Shown: positions 27,701 to 35,994, counted from the stretch's first letter. The stretch: 64,000 nt of DNA from Alphaproteobacteria bacterium (GCA_024743215.1 JANSWZ010000008.1:124001-188000), one strand, 5' to 3'. Notes: generated by a model from the sequence alone, not told the origin. Numbers and translations: made by a program.

Positions 27701-28440
27701 TCAGCATGTTCGATCCCCCTTGGCAGATTTGTAATGACATCCGTAAGGTCCAACGGGGCGGCGGTATCAAAATTGATAGCAACATTTTTCCCATCGCGCA
27801 CAAAGGCAGCGTTGTAACCAATATTCCAGCCAAACGACAATCGGGTGAAGCTTGGGTGTCTCCCCACTCGCATCTCCACCCGTGGGCGCAATGCGCCAAC
27901 AACGCCTGCTTGCTCAGCAGCGCGAGCGGCTTTGAAAGCACGCTCTGCGCGTTCGGCAAGAGCACGCACCACATCTTCCGGCAAGGTCGGCGGCAAGCCA
28001 ACCCATCCGCCAGGAAGAAAGTCGACAAACAGCTTCTCGCCCGCTTCTTGAATGTTTATGCGCGTGCCCCGTGTCAGGGAAAAGCGCAATCCCTTGCCAT
28101 TGGGGTCGAGCCGCGCAACGCCGACATAGTCTCTCAGTGTAACAGCGATTGAATTAATGCTGGTTTCAACAGTGTCTTCAAACTCGATAACCATAACGTT
28201 GTTATTGGAGGATGATGAGTAAGATGGAACCAGGTTTTCGCCATCAAACGTAATTACCATTCGTCCATAGCCGCCACTGTTTTCGGCGACAATAGAAGCT
28301 GGCATCGCAAACAATGGCGACAGGCTGGAAAGATAAAACAGGATCAGCAACGACACGCGCCGTAGCCAGGCTCTCATAAACATGCGGACACCGATCAGGC
28401 TGCAACTCCGACAGACAATATCTGTCAGTTGACCAATCAT
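24757..28440 (-). CDS. Very large secreted repeat protein of the flagellar operon (TPR-like)
   Basis: Protein of 1,227 residues, not recognised as a named flagellar gene. A hydrophobic segment at about residues 27-46 (VSLLILFYLSSLSPLFAMPA) looks like a signal peptide; the ATG codons at 28383 or 28377 would place it at a normal distance from the N-terminus, whereas 28440 has the better ribosome-binding stretch. The first half carries several beta-rich segments (YGRMVITFDGENLVPSY; FTRLSFGWNIGYNAAFVRDG). The second half, from about residue 640, is a chain of alpha-helical hairpins rich in Ala, Leu and Arg (LRLEAARFYLANNMPHEAIGM), typical of tetratricopeptide repeats. It ends the fliL-fliM-DUF6468-motE operon, which suggests a periplasmic scaffold for motor or stator parts. 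That role is inference. Confidence 0.75.
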   Translation of the reverse strand: MIGQLTDIVCRSCSLIGVRMFMRAWLRRVSLLILFYLSSLSPLFAMPASIVAENSGGYGRMVITFDGENLVPSYSSSSNNNVMVIEFEDTVETSINSIAVTLRDYVGVARLDPNGKGLRFSLTRGTRINIQEAGEKLFVDFLPGGWVGLPPTLPEDVVRALAERAERAFKAARAAEQAGVVGALRPRVEMRVGRHPSFTRLSFGWNIGYNAAFVRDGKNVAINFDTAAPLDLTDVITNLPRGIEHAESFIQDEKLNVVLTVDDTSDVRAFRDGEVYVMDVTIPRSEVGSALTGLDDAGRPQTALLGGNVSSDVPDTPDGASQVSESKGVMDVNATQFDPASQASMGRDNNRQARLAEVVIDSATYNPSEAMLDPNDGAQQRQQAPPRPVPEASFRDDNDVDDSSVMIVDASLNEGTATFAFQYREDVAAAMFRRANILWIVFDSAEPMELGLAKSVADSIDANMTQTVSGDMTLLRLYLPRPLFVNLSKKGTDWVMSLGDRIYDPSLALTLNPTVDKEGLAQIKVPLNAVGGVHEVYDEAVGDVLTVVTSFGPSQSLLRGQQFAELGFLATTHGLAVTSRIDDLEVTAASDHALFGRKTGLSLSSKAQSRGFQLTPDRLGGNASDGETISFAGTLQSARSEPGEPYRRAADAIFRRVALAEHSERPTLRLEAARFYLANNMPHEAIGMIRLAMTEQPSFENDPANLMLNAAANAMAQRSDEAGRILSHRRLEDNADAAFWRTIAAADMREWDVSYENIKRGRAVLGAYPPAVQQNFLLSAAESSLEYNDRAFADALLTEINPGALTSAHLARYFLLRGRIAMQAGDIDGAMRSWTQAKALGQRPQSAEIDFLTLQHLHESGEISSEEILRELAGLSLRWRGDEIELKSLRLLSRLYADDAQYRKSFQTMKSAVLVDRKSETTRSLQDDINGRFEDLFLHGGASALDPVEALALYYDFRELTPIGVKGDEMVRKLAARLIDVDLLSQATELLAHQVDNRLRGTARAQIAADLAFVHILNKEPHRALQAIRRTQQAQLPNLLDRQRRLLEAKALADTGKSELAVTLVKNLQGNDAERLIADIQWDAQNWQAAAESYERVAADSWSDDRPLIDIERQAVLKAGIGYSLAGDGLGQQRLRGKFAEKMGDSEDAAAFDVVTAPLEDLGLEFRTVSQQLSTSDAMRSFMSDYRRRYIAPPDGRLTAQAPDAPDGPARDATMQNEDGLAVDGSV

Positions 28441-28501
28441 AGCCGTTCTTCTGTTAAAGAGAGGTTACATTAACCGTCGAAACTGTAGCATTTGCGGGGC
28501 T

Positions 28502-29173
28502 TTAGCCACCAATTTTAGGAAGTTGATCGATGCCACTTGGTGTATCCCGACGTCCCGCTTTTGCCATTTCAATTGTGAGCCGTTGGGCAGCTTCCGGGTT
28601 CATGCTCGCAAGAACGGATGCCATTTTTCGGGGATTCATAGCAAGCACGACGTCAATCAGGACATCCATTTGAAGACGATCAAAAATGCGGGCAGCTTCT
28701 TTGGGTTTCATGGTTTCATACATGGTCACCAGCCCCCGCAACTCCTCTTTGCGCGCGCTCAACTCTGCCTCTGTTGCGGCCTGCAGACGTTGTTCCAGAG
28801 CCTCCAATTGCCCAATACGGCTCTCCAAGCGGCCTTCCGCGGCTTCAATGAGATTTTCGCGAAGTTGCAGTTCCTCTTCGCGCTGCATCAGTTCTTTACG
28901 CCGGTTGCGCAAACTTTCAAGGATTGACAGTTCAGTGTTACGAGCAGGTTGACCTTCTACATTGGAAGCCTCCTCACCCGAAACCATAGTCATATCCTCG
29001 CTCGCATCCGCCTCTTCTGCGTTGGCATCATCAGCCTCCTGCGCAAACACATTTGCTGTACCTGCAAATTCTTGCCAGACAGAACCTGGTAAGTTGATAA
29101 AACCCAGAAGCTTAAGCGCCAGCATTGCTGAACAAGCCACCATCAGGATTGGCAACAGGCGAACATCTTTCAT
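28502..29173 (-). CDS. motE: MotE-like motor chaperone with MgtE-type domain
   Basis: Predicted secreted or membrane-anchored protein of 223 residues. The N-terminus has a hydrophobic segment (PILMVACSAMLALKLLGFI). A coiled coil follows at about residues 85-135 (KELMQREEELQLRENLIEAAEG in part). The C-terminal part matches the MgtE intracellular-N-like domain, with YETMKPKEAARIFDRLQ and LAMNPRKMASVLASMNPEAAQRLT. In rhizobia a protein of this type assists the periplasmic motor protein MotC. It overlaps the DUF6468 gene by four bases. Confidence 0.82.
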   Translation of the reverse strand: MKDVRLLPILMVACSAMLALKLLGFINLPGSVWQEFAGTANVFAQEADDANAEEADASEDMTMVSGEEASNVEGQPARNTELSILESLRNRRKELMQREEELQLRENLIEAAEGRLESRIGQLEALEQRLQAATEAELSARKEELRGLVTMYETMKPKEAARIFDRLQMDVLIDVVLAMNPRKMASVLASMNPEAAQRLTIEMAKAGRRDTPSGIDQLPKIGG

Positions 29174-29634
29174 TGCTGTGCTCTGGCAGACAGCCGTAAT
29201 GCAGATTCACGCAAATTGGCGAACGCCGGGCTGATCGCAACAGTGTCCGTTTCCGGTTTTGATCCGTGAAAAGCCTGTTTCTCAGCTTGCTCGCGAATAG
29301 TCGGTTTGGGTGCATCCGGGATTGGAACACCTGCAGCACCAAGACGGGATAAGGCTGTATTGCTTCGCTCTGTCGCCTGATCAAGCCGTCCAGTCATTGT
29401 TTCAGCCTCCATCAAGCGTGCTTTCAACACGGCGTCAGATGTTTCAGCCATCGCCCGTAATTCCTTCAATGCACGATCCGCCAGAGCAGAGCTGTTTATC
29501 AACTCCTGCACCGTGGCGCGCATGATGTCTTCTTCATCACGAAGCCGTTTCAGACGTCTGTTCAGCACCGCAGCATATCCAATGGTAACAACCAAAAGAA
29601 CGGAAACCAGGATATCAATCGCAAGGCCCATCAT
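29170..29634 (-). CDS. DUF6468-type flagellar operon protein
   Basis: A 154-residue protein with one N-terminal membrane helix (IDILVSVLLVVTIGYAAVLN) and a long helical region (DEEDIMRATVQELINSSALADRALKEL in part), resembling the uncharacterised DUF6468 family found beside fliM in alphaproteobacteria. It starts 5 bp after the fliM stop and overlaps motE. It is probably a motor-associated membrane protein; no enzymatic motif is visible. Confidence 0.75.
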   Translation of the reverse strand: MMGLAIDILVSVLLVVTIGYAAVLNRRLKRLRDEEDIMRATVQELINSSALADRALKELRAMAETSDAVLKARLMEAETMTGRLDQATERSNTALSRLGAAGVPIPDAPKPTIREQAEKQAFHGSKPETDTVAISPAFANLRESALRLSARAQQ

Positions 29635-29639
29635 AGAAT

Positions 29640-30797
29640 TTATCCAACCTCTGAATTGGTTTGTGCGGCATTCTCGAACGCTGCAAGAGACATTTTAGGA
29701 CGTTTCAGACTACGTGAAATTTTCAACGAAATAGCATCGTCAATCCGGCCCATAATGCCTTTTGTCAAAGCGGTCTCACCGCATTTGATTTCAATCGGGT
29801 CCTGAGGTGAAACATCAAACATGACTGTATGGCCAGGCTGCAACGCCATGACATCGCGCAATGACATTTCCTGTTCGACCAGAACAGCATCGACTTCGAT
29901 TTCGGCGGCGTAAACCTCAGAGGCCAGATGGCCCTCCCAGATCGCATCGCGCCCGAATTTCTCCCCCATGAACATCTGCAGAAGCAGATCCCGGATTGGC
30001 TCGATTGTGACATAAGGCAGCAGCATTTGTACGCGGCCACCACGATCTTCCATATCCACCCGCAACTCAACAAGAATGGCCGCGTTATTGGGACGTGTAA
30101 TGGCCGCAAAGCGCGGGTTCGTTTCCAACCGTTCCAGATTGAGTTTCACGGGCGTCAACGGTTGAAACGCATTTTCAGCATCGCCCAGAACGATCTCAAT
30201 CAGCTTGCGAACGATGTTCATTTCGATCGTCGTGTAAGGACGCCCCTCTACACGAACAGCCTGCATGCCCCTGCCGCCGCCTAAAAGGGAATCGATGATG
30301 GAGTAGATCAGGTTCGAATCGACGGTGATCAGTCCAAAATTATCCCATTCCTCAGCACGAAAAACGGACAGGATTGCTGGCAAAGGAATTGAATTCAGAT
30401 AGTCATCAAACCGGACCGAAGATATTGAATCCAAAGAGACTTCGACATTGTCAGACGTGAAGGTCCGCATGCTTGATGTGGTCAAACGAACCAGACGATC
30501 AAATACAATCTCCAGCATCGGCAGCCGCTCGTAGGACACCAGAGCGGAATTGATCAGTGCGCGTATGCCGTTTTGTTCGCCCAGCACACCGTCATCCGGC
30601 GAAAAGCCGAGAAGATTGTCAATTTCTTCCTGATTGAGAATGCGCTCAGCGCCACGCTTGTTAGGCGCATCTTCCCCATCCTTGTCGACAAGGCCAGCCC
30701 AATCACCAGACTCACCGCCTGCAGCATTGGCACCCTGCTCCGTCAGCGCCTCATCCCAATCGGACATATCATCTTTTTTTTGCGCTTTTTCTTCCAT
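29640..30797 (-). CDS. fliM: Flagellar motor switch protein FliM
   Basis: C-ring subunit that binds CheY-phosphate and sets rotation direction or speed. The 385-residue protein has the CheY-binding peptide ILNQEEIDNLLGF (about residues 53-65), followed by the middle domain with RAEEWDNFGLITVDS and LLGGGRG, and a C-terminal SpoA-like domain (VLVEQEMSLRDVMALQPGHTV in part). A longer than usual acidic N-terminus (about 50 residues) precedes the CheY-binding motif. It lies 12 bp after fliL. Confidence 0.95.
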   Translation of the reverse strand: MEEKAQKKDDMSDWDEALTEQGANAAGGESGDWAGLVDKDGEDAPNKRGAERILNQEEIDNLLGFSPDDGVLGEQNGIRALINSALVSYERLPMLEIVFDRLVRLTTSSMRTFTSDNVEVSLDSISSVRFDDYLNSIPLPAILSVFRAEEWDNFGLITVDSNLIYSIIDSLLGGGRGMQAVRVEGRPYTTIEMNIVRKLIEIVLGDAENAFQPLTPVKLNLERLETNPRFAAITRPNNAAILVELRVDMEDRGGRVQMLLPYVTIEPIRDLLLQMFMGEKFGRDAIWEGHLASEVYAAEIEVDAVLVEQEMSLRDVMALQPGHTVMFDVSPQDPIEIKCGETALTKGIMGRIDDAISLKISRSLKRPKMSLAAFENAAQTNSEVG

Positions 30798-30809
30798 AAC
30801 CAGCAGACC

Positions 30810-31316
30810 CTATTGGATCAGAATTTCCTTAAACAGAATGTCGTTGATCTTGGCCGGGTGGATTGCCAGTTCGATGCGCCTCTGCAGCTCTTCTTTCAGC
30901 AAGAAGATGCCAGCTGAACCTTCAAGGTCACTTGTCCGCAACTCTCGCAGATAGACCTGAAATGCATCAAGCACACGTGGCATAAAGGGTTCGATCGCCT
31001 GAAGGGTGGCTTTGTCGGCAACTTCAAGCGACACGGACAGTTTCAAAAACTGGGCGCGTTGCTCCACCGATGAAAGGTTAACGGTTAAGTCGGGCAAATC
31101 CAGAAAGTAAACCCGCTTTGGCGGTTGAGGCGTGTCCGCCGTCATGGACGATCCGCCATCGAAGACACCCATCATATAGGCTCCGCCACCGCCGCCCAGC
31201 AGCAGCACAACAGGCACCGCAATCATAAGGATCTTCTTGAGTTTACCGCCCTTTGGGGGTGTTTCCTCATTACCTTCTTCTGCGTCATCAATAGCGTCGG
31301 CAGTAACGTCGCTCAT
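30810..31316 (-). CDS. fliL: Flagellar stator-associated protein FliL
   Basis: Single-pass inner-membrane protein of 168 residues that surrounds the stator and supports motor torque. It has an acidic cytoplasmic N-terminus, one membrane helix (IAVPVVLLLGGGGGAYMMGV), and a periplasmic domain with the family segments YFLDLPDLTVNLSS and LREL...EGSAGIFLLKEEL. It is the first gene of the minus-strand run to the large repeat protein, and its start faces flgF across 225 bp. Confidence 0.93.
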   Translation of the reverse strand: MSDVTADAIDDAEEGNEETPPKGGKLKKILMIAVPVVLLLGGGGGAYMMGVFDGGSSMTADTPQPPKRVYFLDLPDLTVNLSSVEQRAQFLKLSVSLEVADKATLQAIEPFMPRVLDAFQVYLRELRTSDLEGSAGIFLLKEELQRRIELAIHPAKINDILFKEILIQ

Positions 31317-31491
31317 CAGATCTGAGTCCCCAATTGCATACGTTGTTTATGCGTAAAAAATCGTTAACAAAGTCTTTATGGTAAACGCCGATCGGCAATT
31401 TTTGCCGAGCAATTTCGGCAACTTGCACCATTTTGCCGGGTCAAAAATCCATTTAAAAAGCTAAGCTGTTGATTTTAAACGCCTATCCCTT

Positions 31492-31506
31492 TGGCACGGT
31501 TTTCGC
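31492..31506 (+). promoter_or_regulatory. Candidate sigma-54 (-24/-12) promoter of flgF
   Basis: TGGCACG-GTTT-TCGC matches the sigma-54 consensus TGGCACG-N4-TTGC with one mismatch, and the essential GG (31493-31494) and GC (31505-31506) are exactly 12 bp apart. It lies 35 bp before the flgF start codon. Sigma-54 is used for class II/III flagellar genes in several alphaproteobacteria. Confidence 0.6.
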
Positions 31507-31541
31507 TTAAGAAATGGTGAACATGTGCTTGGGGGTAACGA

Positions 31542-32276
31542 ATGGAAAATGCAGAACTCATTGGTCTGTCACGGCAAACGGCCCTGAGACGACAGATGGA
31601 TGTTGTCGCCAATAACCTGGCGAATATCAGCACCAGCGGCTACAAGGCCGAGCGTTCGCTTTTCTCCGAATATGTGATGCCAGTTGCCGAAGCGAGCACC
31701 TTCCGCATGGAAGATCGGGATCTGTCCTATGTCTGGGATCGCGGGACAATGACTGATTTCGCATCCGGTTCTGTCAAACTCACTGGAAACCCTCTGGATG
31801 TTGCACTGTCGGAAGATGCATTCTTCGTGATCGAAACGGAAGCTGGCCTGCGGTACACCCGCAATGGAGCCTTCCAGATCAACCCGGAAGGGTTTTTGAC
31901 CAATAGCGAAGGCATGCCGGTCCAGGGTGAAGGCGGCCCCATCAGCTTCAACAATGCCGAAACCGATATCAGCATCGCAGCAGATGGAACGATCTCCTCA
32001 AGCGCGGGTGTAAAAGACAAGCTGCAGGCTGTTACATTTGACTCTCCCCAATTGCTTTCACGTGAAGGCAACAGCCTGTTCTCTGGTGAAGGTGCAAATC
32101 CCGTTCAGGCAGCATTCACCCAGGGCGCGCTTGAAGGTTCAAACATCAAGGGCGTGATCGAAATCACCGAGATGATTCAAGTCAGCCGCGCCTACCAGTC
32201 ACTCGCCAACATGTTGAAACGGATTGATGACCTGCGTCAGGGCGCAGTTCAAAAGCTGGGCAGCGTTCAAGCATAA
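31542..32276 (+). CDS. flgF: Flagellar proximal-rod protein FlgF
   Basis: Rod subunit of 244 residues. The N-terminal rod motif RQMDVVANNLANISTSGYKAE and the conserved SEDAFFVIETEAGLRYTRNGAF are present, and the C-terminal helix VSRAYQSLANMLKR closes the protein. The start lies behind GGGGGT. It leads the plus-strand set flgF-flgG-flgA-flgH and has a sigma-54-like promoter upstream. Confidence 0.96.
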   Translation: MENAELIGLSRQTALRRQMDVVANNLANISTSGYKAERSLFSEYVMPVAEASTFRMEDRDLSYVWDRGTMTDFASGSVKLTGNPLDVALSEDAFFVIETEAGLRYTRNGAFQINPEGFLTNSEGMPVQGEGGPISFNNAETDISIAADGTISSSAGVKDKLQAVTFDSPQLLSREGNSLFSGEGANPVQAAFTQGALEGSNIKGVIEITEMIQVSRAYQSLANMLKRIDDLRQGAVQKLGSVQA

Positions 32277-32319
32277 AATGACCACCTCAGGCACAAACGG
32301 TACGGTTTAGGAAAGAGTT

Positions 32320-33105
32320 ATGAAAGCCCTCAGCATCGCAGCCACAGGAATGTTGGCCCAGGAATTGAACGTAGAAGTCATTTCCAACAACATTGCCAAC
32401 ATGCGCACGACCGGCTTCAAACGCAGCCGAGCCGAATTTCAGGACTTGCTTTACCAGAACCTGCGTCGCCCTGGCTCAAGCACATCAGATGCCGGAACCA
32501 TGGTTCCGGCAGGTGTGGAAATCGGGTCTGGTGTCAAAACCACAGCCACACCACGGATCATGTCTCAAGGCAGCGTGCAGGCAACAGAACGCGAATTGGA
32601 TGTTGCCATTCGTGGCGAGGGTTTCTTTACAATCACACTTCCGGACGGCCGAACAGCCTACACGCGAGACGGCTCTTTTGAGCGAGATGCGACAGGCACT
32701 ATTGTCAATGCCAATGGCTACACGGTGGGAAGCGGCATCGTCATTCCCGAAAACTCGCGCGGAGTAACGGTTAGCTCCCAAGGTGAAGTACAGGCATTTT
32801 TAGACAATGACGTGTCAGCGACAACGCTGGGTACAATTCAGCTAGTCAATTTCACCAATAAAGTCGGCTTGGAAGCCATCGGCGATAATCTGTATCTGGA
32901 AACTGATGCCAGCGGAACGGCTCAACTTGGAAATCCGGAAGATCCCGGATATGGCAATTTGATTCAGGCTCATCTGGAAATGGCAAATGTGAACGCCGTA
33001 ACCCAGATATCGGACCTCATTGCCGCTCAGCGTGCCTATGAAATGAATTCACGGGTCATCAAAGCCGCTGATGAAATGCTCTCTTCCACCGCAAACTTGC
33101 GCTAG
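32320..33105 (+). CDS. flgG: Flagellar distal-rod protein FlgG
   Basis: Distal-rod subunit of 261 residues, a normal length. It carries LNVEVISNNIANMRTTGFKRSRAEFQDLLYQ, the conserved FFTITLPDGRTAYTRDGSF, and the terminal helix QRAYEMNSRVIKAADEM. It follows flgF by 43 bp and precedes flgA by 7 bp. Confidence 0.97.
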   Translation: MKALSIAATGMLAQELNVEVISNNIANMRTTGFKRSRAEFQDLLYQNLRRPGSSTSDAGTMVPAGVEIGSGVKTTATPRIMSQGSVQATERELDVAIRGEGFFTITLPDGRTAYTRDGSFERDATGTIVNANGYTVGSGIVIPENSRGVTVSSQGEVQAFLDNDVSATTLGTIQLVNFTNKVGLEAIGDNLYLETDASGTAQLGNPEDPGYGNLIQAHLEMANVNAVTQISDLIAAQRAYEMNSRVIKAADEMLSSTANLR

Positions 33106-33112
33106 GTTCGAC

Positions 33113-34123
33113 ATGAAAATTATCTATTGTCTCCTCAGTCTCCTTGCCGCCACCCTCGCCTCGCTGGTGTCAATCAGTGTCGTGCGTGCAGAAAGCATCG
33201 CCGTTCTGAAGCCCGTAGTAACAGTTGCCTCAGAAATCGTGACACTGGGCGATCTGTTTCACGATGCTGGTCTGCATTCTGAAACCGCCGTCTTTCGGGC
33301 GCCAGATCTTGGCGAAAGCGGAACGGTGGATACACACACAGTTACGATGGCGGCTGCCCGCGCTGGCCTGTCTGATGTGGATGTTGCAGGTATTCAGGAA
33401 GTTGAGGTTCGGCGCGAAGCGCGCATGATCACGTCACAGGATATCAGCGCAATCCTCCAGCAGGAAATTGCAAGGCGGCTCAACATCGCAAACTGGGAAG
33501 ACATTTCCATGCGGTTTTCAGACGCAATCTGGTCCATCCCGGCCGATGCGCTATCGGTAGAACCTGTCAGCATTGTATCTCTCAATCTGAGCAGCCCGTT
33601 GACCAGCCAGAATGGCCTCAGCCGGTTTGAAGTGCTCCTGAGCATCGACCAGGGCAACCGCCAGCAGAAACACCGGCTGCGCGGAACTGCATTGCCGATG
33701 AGTGAAGTCACAGTTCTCACCCGTCCCATTGCCCGTGGTGAAGTCATTCGCCGCGGTGATCTGGAAACCCAACGCGTGCCGCAATCTCGCGCCCAGCGCA
33801 TGGAGCCCGCTTTCCCTGTCAATCTGATCGGCTTTGAAGCACGCCGGGCAATGCGCCCAGGCGTACCGATTTCTGCAAATGATGTACAACCTCCAACCCT
33901 GATAGCCCGCAATGACCGGGTCGTCATTGAATTGCGCACTGGACGTCTTTCGATCTCTGCCGATGGCCGGGCGATGGAAGCCGGTGCCGAAGGAGACACA
34001 ATCAGCGTAATCAATTCCCATTCCAAACGTGTAATAGACGCCAAGGTGATTGGCCGTGGCCGCGTTGAACTGCAAATGCGCAAAACAACAAATCTCGCAA
34101 TTCTGAGAGAGGACGCCCAATGA
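33113..34123 (+). CDS. flgA: P-ring assembly chaperone FlgA
   Basis: Secreted chaperone needed for FlgI P-ring formation in the periplasm. From the ATG at 33113 it has 336 residues and a signal peptide (LLSLLAATLASLVSISVVRA). The C-terminal SAF-like domain shows ITRPIARGEV-type and MRPGVPISANDVQPP segments, and the RNDRVVIELRTGRLSISADGRAMEAG stretch is typical. An upstream in-frame ATG at 33071 would run into flgG and is rejected. The stop overlaps the flgH start (ATGA). Confidence 0.93.
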   Translation: MKIIYCLLSLLAATLASLVSISVVRAESIAVLKPVVTVASEIVTLGDLFHDAGLHSETAVFRAPDLGESGTVDTHTVTMAAARAGLSDVDVAGIQEVEVRREARMITSQDISAILQQEIARRLNIANWEDISMRFSDAIWSIPADALSVEPVSIVSLNLSSPLTSQNGLSRFEVLLSIDQGNRQQKHRLRGTALPMSEVTVLTRPIARGEVIRRGDLETQRVPQSRAQRMEPAFPVNLIGFEARRAMRPGVPISANDVQPPTLIARNDRVVIELRTGRLSISADGRAMEAGAEGDTISVINSHSKRVIDAKVIGRGRVELQMRKTTNLAILREDAQ

Positions 34124-34863
34124 CCCATATTTTCCGAAACCTGGCGGCCCTCGCCCTCGTCTCCACTGCCCTTGCGGCCTGCGGCACCGCAGACAAACTG
34201 GCCCAGATAGGTCAGGAACCGCCACTGTCAGCCATTCAGGATCCGACAACGCAGATCGGTTATCAACCGGTTCAAATGCCGATGCCAACACCGACATTGG
34301 CGCAATACAGCCCCAATTCATTGTGGCAGTCTGGGCGCAGAACCTTCTTTGATGATCAGCGCGCCGGACAGATTGGTGACCTGGTTACGGTCCTGGTCAG
34401 CATTACAGACACGGCCGCCATAGCAAACAGTACTGAACGCGCTCGCAATGGCAGCCAGTCAATGGGCGCCTCCGGCGCTGTAGGGAGTCTGTTGAATAAA
34501 GTATTGCCGAGTGGCTCGGAAGCTTCAGCAGCCATTGATCTGTCCGGTACAGGAAGCTCCAGTGGCAGCGGTACGGTAAATCGGTCTGAAACCCTGAGTA
34601 CACGCGTTTCAGCGGTTGTAACCCAGGTACTACCAAACGGAAATCTGGTGATTGAGGGAAGACAGGAAGTTCGCGTCAATTTCGAAGTTCGTGAGCTTAT
34701 TGTTGCCGGTGTCGTAAGGCCTCAGGATATTGCAGCGAACAACACCATACCATCAGAGAAAATCGCCGAAGCGCGCATTTCATATGGTGGCCGCGGTCAA
34801 ATTACAGATGTTCAGCAGCCTCGCTACGGCCAGCAAGTGCTGGACATCGTTCTTCCATTCTAA
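34120..34863 (+). CDS. flgH: Flagellar L-ring lipoprotein FlgH
   Basis: Outer-membrane lipoprotein forming the L ring. The 247-residue precursor has a lipobox LAAC with the lipidated Cys at residue 21. Diagnostic stretches are SLWQSGRRTFFDDQRAGQIGDLVTVLV and the C-terminal NGNLVIEGRQEVRVNFEVREL. It overlaps flgA by four bases and is followed by a strong hairpin shared with dksA. Confidence 0.96.
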   Translation: MTHIFRNLAALALVSTALAACGTADKLAQIGQEPPLSAIQDPTTQIGYQPVQMPMPTPTLAQYSPNSLWQSGRRTFFDDQRAGQIGDLVTVLVSITDTAAIANSTERARNGSQSMGASGAVGSLLNKVLPSGSEASAAIDLSGTGSSSGSGTVNRSETLSTRVSAVVTQVLPNGNLVIEGRQEVRVNFEVRELIVAGVVRPQDIAANNTIPSEKIAEARISYGGRGQITDVQQPRYGQQVLDIVLPF

Positions 34864-34864
34864 C

Positions 34865-34900
34865 AAAAAAAGGGCGCTCTCACATCGGAGAGCGCCCATT
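34865..34900. terminator. Bidirectional terminator between flgH and dksA
   Basis: A perfect 10-bp stem (GGGCGCTCTC 34872-34881, GAGAGCGCCC 34888-34897, loop ACATCG) is preceded by A7, giving a strong U-tract for dksA on the minus strand, and followed by ATTTATA for flgH on the plus strand. Confidence 0.88.
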
Positions 34901-34927
34901 TATAAAGACTTTGAAAAAACAAACTTT

Positions 34928-35344
34928 TTAATCGTCGCGATAAACGCGTTCCCGACGCTCGTGGCGTTCCTGTGCCTCAACGGACATGGTTGCAATGGGA
35001 CGGGCATCCAATCGTTTTAGAGAAATCCGTTCGCCGGTTTCTTCGCAAAATCCATAACTGCCGTCTTCGATACGCGCGAGAGCAGAATCAATTTTGGAAA
35101 TCAGTTTTCGTTGGCGATCACGTGCACGAAGTTCAACGGCACGATCAGTTTCCGAAGAGGCACGATCTGCCAAATCGGGATGGTTTGAATTTTCCTGCTG
35201 GAGGGTATCCAGCGTTAACTGGCTTTCGCGAAGAATATCTTCCTTCCAGCCATTTAGCCTACGTTTGAAATACGCCTTTTGGCGATCATTCATGAAGGGT
35301 TCGTCCTCAGACGGACGATAATCAATATCAGCAACTGCAGACAT
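34928..35344 (-). CDS. dksA: DksA/TraR-family RNA polymerase regulator lacking the zinc-finger cysteines
   Basis: Transcription factor that enters the RNA polymerase secondary channel and acts with ppGpp. The 138-residue product has the coiled-coil portion (RQKAYFKRRLNGWKEDILRES) with the tip region around residues 60-75 (DLADRASSETD), and the C-terminal globular part (RIEDGSYGFCEETGERISLKRLDARP). Only one of the four zinc-binding cysteines is present, as seen in many alphaproteobacterial DksA proteins. The start at 35344 was chosen over 35407 because it matches the family length and lies behind AAGG. Confidence 0.9.
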   Translation of the reverse strand: MSAVADIDYRPSEDEPFMNDRQKAYFKRRLNGWKEDILRESQLTLDTLQQENSNHPDLADRASSETDRAVELRARDRQRKLISKIDSALARIEDGSYGFCEETGERISLKRLDARPIATMSVEAQERHERRERVYRDD

Positions 35345-35501
35345 TCGCTCGACCTTAATTCTAGCCCCGATTGGGCGGACTATACCTATAGGTCTTTTCG
35401 GAGACAACAGGATTGACGATTACATTAACTTTAAGTTTTCATTTTCCTTAAGCCACTGTTCATAAACAGCTATTTTTGACAAAATTCAGAAAAAACACAA
35501 C

Positions 35502-35909
35502 TTAAAGTCCTCGCTTTGCCAGCTCTACACGCACGCGCAGATCGATTTCACGCAGAATCGGATCAAGGAGATCATCCCCGGTCATTTGCAAGTCAGGCAG
35601 TCGCCCTTTCAGCTCCACCAGGCGCTCTGCAATGTCATCCCCTCCCAAAAGCGCAGCCTGCAGCCGTGACAAATCCTTCAGCAGGGAATGCCCCTTTGCT
35701 GTTGCCCGACGCTCCACTGTTTCTATGTCGGATGATTGAAGCGAGAGCAAAGCTCCCAGCGAGACGCTCTGTTGCGCAACCGTGCCACCAACATCTTTGG
35801 CTGAACTGGCATCACTTGAGTCATCAATCGAGAAGGACAAGCCGCTGCTTTTGGTTTTGGCGCGCATCGGGGCGGAACCGGGTATGAGCCCATAGGCGTC
35901 AATACGCAT
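35502..35909 (-). CDS. fliX: Flagellar assembly regulator FliX
   Basis: Alphaproteobacterial protein of about 135 residues that, with FlbD, links basal-body assembly to transcription of later flagellar genes. It has the typical N-terminus MRIDAYGL and a C-terminal helical domain (LLKDLSRLQAALLGGDD, then PILREIDLRVRVELAKRG). The ATG at 35909 lies behind GAGGA. It is divergent from flgI across 85 bp, the same arrangement as in other members of the class. Confidence 0.88.
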   Translation of the reverse strand: MRIDAYGLIPGSAPMRAKTKSSGLSFSIDDSSDASSAKDVGGTVAQQSVSLGALLSLQSSDIETVERRATAKGHSLLKDLSRLQAALLGGDDIAERLVELKGRLPDLQMTGDDLLDPILREIDLRVRVELAKRGL

Positions 35910-35994
35910 CACAAATCCTCATGTTAGCAAGTTGTTAAGTATTTTTAACGATTATCCTTAACCAAGAGTTAAAGTTATTCAACGGATCGCATTT

